Source of the DNA: Nanobdellota archaeon
Lineage (GTDB): Archaea > Nanobdellota > Nanobdellia > Woesearchaeales > GCA-2686295
Direction of reading: 5' to 3'
Assembly (NCBI GenBank): GCA_018812505.1
Contig: JAHJDK010000187.1
Location: forward strand, 1-7,343
DNA: 7,343 nucleotides
This document shows, piece after piece, positions 1 to 6,133 of this stretch; position 1 is the stretch's first letter, and each line of letters begins with the position of its first letter. The position numbers and the translations under genes were made by a program. The notes below the pieces were generated by a model. The model was not told the DNA's origin. It saw only the letters and a program-made list of their open reading frames with translations, and searched no databases.

Positions 1-27
1 ACAATGAGAATATCTTTCCTGTTTTTT

Positions 28-414
28 TTATTCTTTTATAATTTTTATTGCATTTATTATTATCAATGTTATCATCACTATGAATACAAGTATAACTAAT
101 TTGTTGAATGCTAATGCTCCTGTCAAGTCTCCATGTATTAGTCTAGACATTGCTCTTGTTAATCCACATGCAGGGCATTCACAGTTTGCAAATAATCCTG
201 TTGTTGGACAGTTTCCTCTATAGATTAATGGTAATAAAAAGTGTTTAAAGATACATTTGAATGGTGAGTAACTTAGACCAGAGGTTGGTATTACTCTTAA
301 TATTAGTAATATAGAAGTAAGGTTGAAAACCCTTGCTTGTGGGCTTCCAAAACTTATAATATCAAAAAAAATATTCTTTAAAGCTTTTAGCTTCTTTTTT
401 ATTTGTCTACCCAT
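28..414 (-). CDS. DUF2752 family small membrane protein
   Basis: 128 residues, function unknown. The family signature is plain: CPACGLTRA at residues 80-88 followed by HGDLTGALAFN, matching the CPxCGLTRA and GdlxxAlxxNP core of DUF2752 proteins. An additional Cys pair (C69, C78) precedes it. One strong membrane segment lies at about residues 106-122, a weaker hydrophobic stretch at about 28-45, and the N-terminus is Lys-rich. The ATG sits inside the 3' end of the TM2 gene (16-nt overlap) with no clear Shine-Dalgarno, so translational coupling to TM2 is likely. TM2 and DUF2752 genes are, to my knowledge, often neighbours in prokaryotes, which supports a joint envelope role, but no biochemical function should be assigned. 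Domain call is confident; function is unknown. Confidence 0.85.
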   Translation of the reverse strand: MGRQIKKKLKALKNIFFDIISFGSPQARVFNLTSILLILRVIPTSGLSYSPFKCIFKHFLLPLIYRGNCPTTGLFANCECPACGLTRAMSRLIHGDLTGALAFNKLVILVFIVMITLIIINAIKIIKE

Positions 415-608
415 TCGATGTTTTCAAATTTGTGTTTTGTAGCTATAAGTATTAAGTCTACCATCCACCAGACTCCGCATCCACCCATTGTTATGAGTTT
501 CAACAGTCCTAATCCAACATGTCCCATGATGAATCTATCAACTCCTAAACTTCCGAAGAAGATAGACATCAACAATGTTAATAACCAGTTTACTTTTTTA
601 TCTGCCAT
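399..608 (-). CDS. TM2 domain protein
   Basis: 69 residues, a complete single-domain TM2 protein. Two hydrophobic helices (about residues 7-22 and 32-56) flank the family loop GSLGVDRFIMG at 19-29. Helix 2 ends with the typical Trp/Asp pattern WWMVDL (47-52). Both ends are short and charged. The domain is a two-helix hairpin found in bacteria, archaea and eukaryotes; its molecular role in prokaryotes is not established. The start at 608 is supported by a strong AGGAGG 10 nt upstream. It is followed by the DUF2752 gene with a 16-nt overlap and preceded by a 59-nt gap after the Top6B-fragment ORF. It is probably part of a minus-strand transcript from the VWA promoter or a weak local one; I see no convincing TATA box in the gap. 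Confidence 0.88.
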   Translation of the reverse strand: MADKKVNWLLTLLMSIFFGSLGVDRFIMGHVGLGLLKLITMGGCGVWWMVDLILIATKHKFENIEWVDK

Positions 609-618
609 TTTGTTTTTT

Positions 619-624
619 CCTCCT
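619..624 (-). promoter_or_regulatory. Shine-Dalgarno site of the TM2 gene
   Basis: Reads AGGAGG on the minus strand, a perfect anti-16S match, 10 nt before the ATG at 608. It fixes the TM2 start and suggests a leadered or internal operon message. The KH and plus-strand genes, by contrast, appear leaderless. Confidence 0.75.
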
Positions 625-667
625 ATTTTTATTGACTAATATGTCTTACAACTTTTGCTTTTAGTTC

Positions 668-874
668 TCACATTGCTTCTTTTACTGTTGTCAGAAGTGC
701 TTTTCTTTTATTATCAAATCCTAATAAATGACGGTTCTTCTCGAAGAATTCAGCAATTGAAATATCTCGCTGTTTTTTGACCAGTTCTTCTGCTTTAGAA
801 CCGTTTTTTTCTTTTTTTTCAATTACAGGCTCTAGTTCGTTGAATGAATCCAAGCTTCTTGTTATCTCTGTCAT
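668..874 (-). CDS. Orphan N-terminal fragment of topoisomerase VI subunit B (strap peptide or gene remnant)
   Basis: 68 residues, clearly homologous to the first 68 residues of the full Top6B in this window. Residues 33-67 match Top6B 34-68 at 34 of 35 positions (KKQRDISIAEFF... to ...KEA; the one change is Val for Ile). The start MTEIT and the LDxFN motif are shared; the linker between (residues 14-32) is diverged. It contains the strap (DISIAEFFEKNRHLLGF), which in Sulfolobus Top6B is exchanged between protomers on dimerisation, and helix 1 up to the catalytic Glu (E66). It ends with Met-stop before the ATP-site Asn, so it cannot bind or hydrolyse ATP alone. It lies 41 nt after the VWA gene. 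A TTTATTAAA TATA-like element about 21 nt before its ATG resembles the one before top6B. It could be a decayed copy, a fragment of a transferred diverged top6B, or a functional peptide modulating Top6B dimers. Homology is certain; expression is unknown. Confidence 0.85.
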   Translation of the reverse strand: MTEITRSLDSFNELEPVIEKKEKNGSKAEELVKKQRDISIAEFFEKNRHLLGFDNKRKALLTTVKEAM

Positions 875-915
875 CTTTTTTTTTGAATTGTTTAATAAAT
901 TTTTTTACAATTTTT

Positions 916-2616
916 TCATAATTCTTCTGGTTCTTTTTTTGTTTCAGGGTTGCTTTGATATTTTGGTGGTCCTGTTTGTGGTTGATTAATACTTTGTGTT
1001 GTTTGTTGTTGAGTTGGTGGTGAATGCATATCTGCTTGAGTTGTTGTTTGTGTTGGTTTTTTCTTGTTTACCAAAACAATTATTAGTATTATAATTATTA
1101 TTAGTAATAATGCTACTCCCCCGCTTATTATTAAAAGCAAGTTTGATGATTCATTAAGTGATGTTAATTTATTGTTGGTTTTTTCTCCTTTTTCATTGTT
1201 ATTTGTTCCTCCAACAACTCCTTTTTCTTCAGTGTACTCTAAATCAACACATTTGCCTTCTTGACACGTCTGCCAGCTTCTGCAGGTTATGTATTCACAG
1301 TCCATGTTTTCGTCTGCTGAGAAATCGATTGCGTAGCTTATTGAATTTGAAGCAAAATGGTAAATTCTTATGTAAGCGTCTCCTTGATAAGTGAAATTTT
1401 GTGTGAGTCTGACGATTGCACCATCGTTTGCAGTTGTTTTTTCTTTTAGTTTAACTCTATCTCTATCATAAATTGTGATTCTTAATTGGCCAGTTTCTGA
1501 AGGTGTTGCTTTAATGTTTAATGGAACTCCTGGTTGAACTTTTATTTTAAAAAAATCAATTTCATCTTTACTAGAATAACTTGCTGAATATAAATAATTT
1601 TTCCCATAAAGTATTGGTTGTACTAATATTGCATCTTCAAATTTGTTTGGTGCATCTATGTTTGTATCTGTGTCTCCGATTGATTCTATTTTTAGTTCTA
1701 ATAGCATATCTAAAACATATTCTGATGGTATGTAAATATAAAAGTCCTGTTCTCTCATTATAGGATATTTCATAATAGCTTGTGGAAAAAGAGCATCAAA
1801 GCTTGCATGCTCCCGTCTAAGCTCTTCTCCATTCTCATTAAGTAAATACAAATAAATGGTTTTTCTGCTACTTCTTTCTTTAATCTCAGCTCTTATATTT
1901 ATCAAATCTCCGGGCTTCGCGTGAAACTTGTAGTATGTTTCAGGTAATGGTTCTGTTCTTTCAAAGCCGTAAAATCCTGGAACGATTAGGGGTGCTGTTT
2001 CCATGCTGCTGCCTGGCGCGACTCCTATTATTATGTCTTTTAGTTTTTCAAAGATTAGTTCTAGTTCAGCAGCATCTTTTGCATCGTAGTAGTTACCGCC
2101 TGTTTCTCGAGCTATTTTTTGGAGTTGATATTCTCCTTTTTCATCGATTGAAAATCCTATTGTGTTAACAATAATGTTTTTCCCAGATAATAATGCTATT
2201 GCTTCTTCAATACTTCCACCGCAGGTTTCTGCTCCATCGCTTAATACTATTAAGTAATTTGTTTCTGAGTTATTTTTGAAGTCATTTGCTGCTTGAACAA
2301 TGGATTTGACTAACGCAGTGTTTCCTTGTGGTTCTAAACTATTAATAATTGTTTTTGCTTTTTCGTCATCTTTTTTCTGCATTGTCATCTTTAGATTGGA
2401 TTCACAGGGTCCTTCAATTGTTCTTATGGCAATATTTGTTTCATCAGGCAATGAATTTATGAATTCTGAAGCTATGTTTTTGACTGTGTCTATTTTTGGA
2501 ATTTTATTTAAGTCAAAACTCATTGAGAATGATGAATCCAAAATGATTTCTACGTTTGTTGCTGAAACAAGAGAAGTCATTGTTATTATTAACAGAAGAA
2601 GTATTAGTTTTTTCAT
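916..2616 (-). CDS. Secreted, membrane-anchored von Willebrand factor A domain protein
   Basis: 566 residues, a predicted surface protein anchored by its C-terminus. A signal peptide (about residues 1-19, MKKLILLLLIITMTSLVSA) leads into a VWA domain (about 20-200) with an intact metal-ion-dependent adhesion site: DSSFS (D27, S29, S31), T100 in GNTALV and D127 in SDGAE. Two beta-sandwich stretches (about 210-320 and 330-432) resemble PPC-type domains; the second shows the DFFKIKVQPG start and GDAYIRIYH end. A four-Cys motif follows (C440, C445, C451, C456), then a polar linker, a membrane helix (about 493-516) and a Gln/Thr/Pro-rich tail of about 50 residues, predicted cytoplasmic. VWA domains bind ligands through a divalent metal; the partner here is unknown. 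I chose the ATG at 2616 over an in-frame ATG at 2631: the later one has GAGGTT 7 nt upstream and begins a clean signal peptide. It follows top6A by about 90 nt with its own promoter element. Confidence 0.85.
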   Translation of the reverse strand: MKKLILLLLIITMTSLVSATNVEIILDSSFSMSFDLNKIPKIDTVKNIASEFINSLPDETNIAIRTIEGPCESNLKMTMQKKDDEKAKTIINSLEPQGNTALVKSIVQAANDFKNNSETNYLIVLSDGAETCGGSIEEAIALLSGKNIIVNTIGFSIDEKGEYQLQKIARETGGNYYDAKDAAELELIFEKLKDIIIGVAPGSSMETAPLIVPGFYGFERTEPLPETYYKFHAKPGDLINIRAEIKERSSRKTIYLYLLNENGEELRREHASFDALFPQAIMKYPIMREQDFYIYIPSEYVLDMLLELKIESIGDTDTNIDAPNKFEDAILVQPILYGKNYLYSASYSSKDEIDFFKIKVQPGVPLNIKATPSETGQLRITIYDRDRVKLKEKTTANDGAIVRLTQNFTYQGDAYIRIYHFASNSISYAIDFSADENMDCEYITCRSWQTCQEGKCVDLEYTEEKGVVGGTNNNEKGEKTNNKLTSLNESSNLLLIISGGVALLLIIIIILIIVLVNKKKPTQTTTQADMHSPPTQQQTTQSINQPQTGPPKYQSNPETKKEPEEL

Positions 2617-2623
2617 AGTTTTT

Positions 2624-2629
2624 AACCTC
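2624..2629 (-). promoter_or_regulatory. Shine-Dalgarno site deciding the VWA start
   Basis: GAGGTT on the minus strand, 7 nt before the ATG at 2616. It overlaps the upstream in-frame ATG at 2629-2631, which would otherwise add five residues (MRLKT) in front of the signal peptide. This argues that 2616 is the true start. Confidence 0.7.
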
Positions 2630-2657
2630 ATTTTTTTATTTGTTGTTTTTACATCTC

Positions 2658-2686
2658 TTTTTGAGTTAGAAACATTTAAATATTTT
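2658..2686. promoter_or_regulatory. TATA/BRE-like promoter element upstream of the VWA gene (copy 2 of a 29-bp repeat)
   Basis: On the plus strand it reads TTTTTGAGTTAGAAAC followed by ATTTAAATATTTT. It matches 27 of 29 bases of the element at 5543-5571. Read on the minus strand, TATTTAAAT would place transcription start near 2653, giving a 5' leader of about 35-40 nt that holds the VWA Shine-Dalgarno. Read on the plus strand, GAAAC then TTTAAATA is also a good archaeal BRE/TATA pair and would point into the 3' end of top6A. Since the TATA core is nearly symmetrical, direction cannot be settled from sequence alone. The VWA gene needs a promoter here, because the gap after top6A is about 90 nt. 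Confidence 0.6.
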
Positions 2687-2705
2687 ATCTATTACTTTTT
2701 TCTTC

Positions 2706-3788
2706 CTAATCCAACCACTTCTCTGGGTTCTTTACTTTTTCTGGCAGGTAGTTTGATATTACGAAGTTTAATCCATGCTTTGCTAGTGCTTGTTGTTCTG
2801 CTCTGACTTTCATTTCCATTAATTGTTTTAGTGCGCTTTTCCAGGATTTATGGTATTGTACGAATGGATCGTTTTTTATTCCGTCTTTTATTCTTTTTAT
2901 GTCAACGTCTTTTAGTGGATGTGTTGGCAGTTTGTAGTCTATTATGTCTTGAGGTGTTATTCCTATGAATTTTGCTTTTGGTACGCAGAAGTATTTGTTT
3001 ATGTGGGCTGCGTTTCCGCTTCCGACTTTCAGTGTTCTGTATATATTAAGAAATCCGTATGGGTCTCCATCTGTAAACACTAATACAGGTATGCTCATGT
3101 CATCGCTTAGTCGTCTTATGAATCTTCTGCATGCTCTTGTAGGAACTCCTCCCATGCTTATTAGTATGCAGTTGGCTTGTTTCCAGTAATTATGCTTAAC
3201 AAGTCTTTGGAACATACCTGCTGTTTCGATTGCCAGAATAAATTTTGCGTCAGTTTCAAATTTTAATTCTTCAACGCTGGATGGTATGGAGTATGCTCCA
3301 CTTCCGAATTTTGTGCAGTCAATCCTTATTTCTTTTCCTGTGTCTAGGTTTTTGTCTATTACTATTAATTTTCCAGCTATTTCTCCACCTTTTTCTTCAG
3401 GTATGAATCCTAGTTGTTCTCTGTTGACTTCGAACATTGCTTCTACATCATCCATTACTGTGTCTGATTCTGTTTGTTCTTTAAAGCGGGCGTCTCCCCA
3501 GTTTTTGCTAACGTAATATGCTTCTCTTTTTGTAGCCATATCGTCTGTTTCTATAATTTCTTTTGATAGAGCCATCATTTTTAGTGTTTGTGCAAATGTT
3601 TTAATGGTGTTGGCTGTTAATGTTCTGGACTTCATGCTTCCATTAAGTTCAAAGAATCCTTCATTTGAGTCATACTTTACATTACTTAGCGATCTTATTG
3701 GAGATTTTAGAACTGGTTTATCTCTTCTTTTTATATGTTCAAAAATTTCTTTTGCTTTATCAATTATCTTGTTCTGGACTTGACTCAT
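2706..3788 (-). CDS. top6A: DNA topoisomerase VI subunit A (Spo11-like DNA-cleaving subunit)
   Basis: 360 residues, full length. Together with Top6B it forms the A2B2 type IIB topoisomerase, which makes ATP-dependent double-strand breaks to relax supercoils and decatenate DNA. The winged-helix CAP domain carries the catalytic tyrosine in KREAYY (residues 88-92; Y92 by comparison with Spo11/Top6A). The Toprim domain shows the metal ligands E188 (AIETAG) and D240/D242 (FTDGDPYG). The SMGGVPTRACRRFIRRL stretch (211-227) is also typical. The start codon lies within the 3' end of top6B (29-nt overlap), with GAGG 6 nt upstream of the ATG inside the Glu-rich coding tail, so translation is coupled in a top6B-top6A operon. 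Nothing essential appears missing. Confidence 0.98.
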   Translation of the reverse strand: MSQVQNKIIDKAKEIFEHIKRRDKPVLKSPIRSLSNVKYDSNEGFFELNGSMKSRTLTANTIKTFAQTLKMMALSKEIIETDDMATKREAYYVSKNWGDARFKEQTESDTVMDDVEAMFEVNREQLGFIPEEKGGEIAGKLIVIDKNLDTGKEIRIDCTKFGSGAYSIPSSVEELKFETDAKFILAIETAGMFQRLVKHNYWKQANCILISMGGVPTRACRRFIRRLSDDMSIPVLVFTDGDPYGFLNIYRTLKVGSGNAAHINKYFCVPKAKFIGITPQDIIDYKLPTHPLKDVDIKRIKDGIKNDPFVQYHKSWKSALKQLMEMKVRAEQQALAKHGLNFVISNYLPEKVKNPEKWLD

Positions 3789-5499
3789 CTTCTTCCTCTT
3801 CAGATTCTTCTTTTCCTATGTTGGCGAATTCTTCGTCGTATTCCAAGTTTTTGCTTTCGTCAAAATCTAAGTCTTCAACTTCTCCTCTGTTTTTCTCGAG
3901 TAATTCTTCTAGTAATTCTATAACATTTTTTTCTTCAACATCTGAATATTTTAGTATATCTTTTAGTGCTTCTGCAACTGCTGGTATGTATTTTTCTATG
4001 TAACCTCTTTTGTTTAGTTCATCTTTTACTCTTCTTTTCTTGCTCACATATTTTTGCAGGCTTCTTCCTAGTTCTTGTAATGCTAGTTTTATCTCTTTTA
4101 TAATTTCAGGGTAGTGCGCAATTGCTTCTTTTGCTTCGCTTGTAAATGGAACCCATACTGAAGCTATGTGTATTAGTATGACACAAGCTCCTTGTGGCAG
4201 GTTATTTCCTGATTGTTGTAAGCCGTATGGTCTCCAGTTTGTTTTACCAACTGATTCTGTGTATGCACAAGCTCCTTGTTGGTATAATAGTGGTACTTTG
4301 TTTGCAAATCTTAATAGTTGCACTGATCCTTCTGCTTTTAGTAATCCACCATATGCTAATGCTGCTTCAATTACGAAAGGATTTCCCCTATATACTGACG
4401 GAGGTCTTGTTATGCTCGTGTAGAATTCTGCATTAACTTCTTTTTTTAATCCTTTTTCTAGTAGTTCTGCTCCAATAGGGCTTATACAGTCTGTTGGCGG
4501 AGACATGATTCTGGTATTTCTTATAGCGTCTATTAGTTTTTCAGCCATGTCTCTTGATATTCTGGATGTTTTGGTTTGCGGAGGAATAAATGCTTTTTCT
4601 AATATATCATTTGCTGTTTTGCTTCCAACTCTTGAGAACTCTCTTTGTAAGAATAGTTTAACGTTTTTCTCATTGCTCCAGGCAAGCATTTTCATCAATA
4701 TTCCTAATTCTACACCGTATGGGTGAGGTTTTATCTCTGCTGGTTGAAATGGTAGTTGTTCTGTGGCTTTTGGAAATATTATTTGTTCTCCTTTTGGGTT
4801 GACATATATAATGGTTGTATGAGGATTTATTATTGCTGTTTGTTTTAGATATTCATCGACTGATTGTGACCCTTTTAAATAGCTTCCTTCAAGGTCTATC
4901 TCTATTTTTGTTCCATGATTTTTGTTCCATTCTTTTGTTTCATCCTTTACTATTTCTGGAGTGTTTTTTTGAGTGTTGATTTTTAACTCGTAATAGTGTG
5001 CTGGATGTCCTGTTCCTATTTTACTGGTTATTCTGGCTGCTCTTCCAGTTGTGAGTTGTCCATACATTACGCTTGCAGATATTCCTATTCCTTGTTGACC
5101 ACGACTTTGTCTTAAGCTGTGGAATTTTGATCCGTATAGTAGTTTGGCGAATATCTTCGGTATTTGTTGTTTGACAATTCCTGGTCCATTGTCTTCTATT
5201 GATATTCTGAATCGTTCATTTCCCATATCAGTCATTACGACTTCTATTTCTGGTAGTATTCCTGATTCATCACAAGCATCTAGCGAGTTGTCAACAGCTT
5301 CTTTTATGGTTGTTAATAATGCTTTTCTCTTGTTGTCAAATCCTAATAAGTGTCTGTTTTTTTCGAAGAATTCTGCTATAGATATGTCTCTCTGTTTTTT
5401 TGCCAGGTCGTGTGCTATTACTGGTTCTTTAGTGGGCGTAGAAGTCTTTTCTTCTTCTGGTTTGTTGAAGGCGTCTAGTCCCATTGTTATCTCTGTCAT
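3760..5499 (-). CDS. top6B: DNA topoisomerase VI subunit B (GHKL ATPase subunit)
   Basis: 579 residues. This ATPase subunit dimerises on ATP binding and drives strand passage by Top6A. The strap is at about residues 38-55. The Bergerat fold follows: general base E67 and ATP-site N71 in EAVDNSLDA, G1 box DNGPGI (103-108) and G2 box GQQGIGIS (134-141). Next come an H2TH-like region (about 260-350) and a transducer domain. K457 in PFTSEAKEA is the probable switch lysine, since it sits at the same offset of about 29 from the Sulfolobus enzyme as E67 and N71. Compared with that enzyme it has about 29 extra N-terminal residues and a strongly acidic C-terminal tail (about 534-579). The MTEIT start is supported because the paralogous fragment at 874 begins identically. 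A TATA-like TTTATTAAA 26 nt before the ATG suggests a leaderless message. It overlaps top6A. Confidence 0.98.
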   Translation of the reverse strand: MTEITMGLDAFNKPEEEKTSTPTKEPVIAHDLAKKQRDISIAEFFEKNRHLLGFDNKRKALLTTIKEAVDNSLDACDESGILPEIEVVMTDMGNERFRISIEDNGPGIVKQQIPKIFAKLLYGSKFHSLRQSRGQQGIGISASVMYGQLTTGRAARITSKIGTGHPAHYYELKINTQKNTPEIVKDETKEWNKNHGTKIEIDLEGSYLKGSQSVDEYLKQTAIINPHTTIIYVNPKGEQIIFPKATEQLPFQPAEIKPHPYGVELGILMKMLAWSNEKNVKLFLQREFSRVGSKTANDILEKAFIPPQTKTSRISRDMAEKLIDAIRNTRIMSPPTDCISPIGAELLEKGLKKEVNAEFYTSITRPPSVYRGNPFVIEAALAYGGLLKAEGSVQLLRFANKVPLLYQQGACAYTESVGKTNWRPYGLQQSGNNLPQGACVILIHIASVWVPFTSEAKEAIAHYPEIIKEIKLALQELGRSLQKYVSKKRRVKDELNKRGYIEKYIPAVAEALKDILKYSDVEEKNVIELLEELLEKNRGEVEDLDFDESKNLEYDEEFANIGKEESEEEEDESSPEQDN

Positions 5500-5520
5500 T
5501 TTATTTTTGTGGCTTGTTTC

Positions 5521-5530
5521 TTTTAATAAA
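5521..5530 (-). promoter_or_regulatory. Proximal TATA-like box of top6B
   Basis: Minus strand TTTATTAAAA, centred about 26 nt before the top6B ATG, which is the spacing expected for a leaderless archaeal transcript. A similar TTTATTAAA occurs about 21 nt before the ATG of the Top6B-fragment ORF. A second TATA element lies farther upstream, so top6B may have two start sites. Confidence 0.45.
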
Positions 5531-5542
5531 ACTTGCTATTTT

Positions 5543-5571
5543 TTTTTGAGTTAGAAATATTTATATATTTT
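5543..5571. promoter_or_regulatory. Divergent promoter element between top6B and the plus-strand membrane protein (copy 1 of the 29-bp repeat)
   Basis: Plus strand TTTTTGAGTTAGAAAT followed by ATTTATATATTTT. GAAAT then TTTATATA is a good BRE/TATA arrangement. Its centre lies about 27 nt before the ATG at 5591, predicting a leaderless transcript of the plus-strand gene. On the minus strand the same box could serve top6B with a leader of about 35-40 nt. It is matched at 27 of 29 bases by the element before the VWA gene. Confidence 0.65.
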
Positions 5572-5590
5572 GTTAATATATTCTATTTTT

Positions 5591-6118
5591 ATGGCTTATA
5601 CTGAACTTGTTCTTTTCATAAGAAATCAACTTAATGCTGGTAGAGATGCTAGGGCTATCAGGGATTATCTTATTAGAAAGAATATTGATGTTAAATCTGT
5701 TGACGCGGCTTTTGATGAGGTTTTTGGTGTTCAGAAGATTGATTCTAAACATGAGTCTGCAGAAAAGTTTATTATGATTGCAATAATTTTGTTTGCTTTT
5801 GCAATATTAGGTGTTGGTTTAACTCTTTATTTTAAATCAGTTCCTGACGTGGTTTCTCCTGTTGTTGAAAATCCTTCTCCAACTACTGAAGATTTTTCAT
5901 CTTCTCAACTAAAATTTAATGATACTTCTGCTGAAGATTCCAATGTATTAGTTTCTTCAGATCAAGATGGTATTTGTGTGTTTGATGATCCTGAGGATAA
6001 ATATCAGTGTTATGTTACAAAATTTGAGAAGGATGAAGTTCAATGTTGGAGAATCAAAGATGCTGATGAGAGAGATTTTTGTTATGTTGCTCAGGATATA
6101 TATGTTTTAAGTGTTTAA
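5591..6118 (+). CDS. Single-pass membrane protein with paired-cysteine repeats, function unknown
   Basis: 175 residues, not assigned to a named family. Residues 1-46 are amphipathic and predicted to form a short helical module (TELVLFIRNQLNAGRDARAI, then VDAAFDEVF); this is like the UBA-like or helix-turn-helix ends seen on many archaeal membrane proteins. One membrane helix spans about 59-81. After a Ser/Pro/acidic linker (82-126), the outer part holds two degenerate repeats of the form C-x10/11-CY: C129 to C140 and C152 to C164, with DDPEDK and KDADERD inside. Such C...D..rd.CY repeats are, from memory, common in secreted DPANN proteins and may form disulfides. It ends soon after the second repeat. 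I chose ATG 5591 over an in-frame TTG at 5570, because the TATA spacing fits a leaderless start at 5591 and the TTG overlaps the promoter. It is the only plus-strand gene here and converges on the KH gene with a 15-nt gap. Confidence 0.8.
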   Translation: MAYTELVLFIRNQLNAGRDARAIRDYLIRKNIDVKSVDAAFDEVFGVQKIDSKHESAEKFIMIAIILFAFAILGVGLTLYFKSVPDVVSPVVENPSPTTEDFSSSQLKFNDTSAEDSNVLVSSDQDGICVFDDPEDKYQCYVTKFEKDEVQCWRIKDADERDFCYVAQDIYVLSV

Positions 6119-6133
6119 ATAATTTGTAAACAT

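Noticed and set aside
609..667. Small RNA gene in the gap before TM2
   Set aside because: I found no tRNA-like fold, box C/D pair or strong hairpin; only the TM2 ribosome site is recognisable.
668..874. Top6B fragment as an assembly or copy artefact of top6B
   Set aside because: The matching segment differs at 21 of 105 bases and the linker differs in length and sequence, so it is a distinct locus.
2617..2631. Upstream ATG giving the VWA protein five more residues
   Set aside because: The Shine-Dalgarno GAGGTT overlaps this ATG and is spaced for the ATG at 2616, which starts a clean signal peptide.
2300..2806. 168-codon plus-strand open frame antisense to VWA and the end of top6A
   Set aside because: It is hydrophobic translation of the T-rich complement of the VWA gene, crosses its promoter, has no start signals and no family resemblance.
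5570..5590. In-frame TTG start that would extend the plus-strand protein by seven residues
   Set aside because: The added codons lie on the TATA/promoter region, and the ATG at 5591 has correct TATA spacing and a natural N-terminus.
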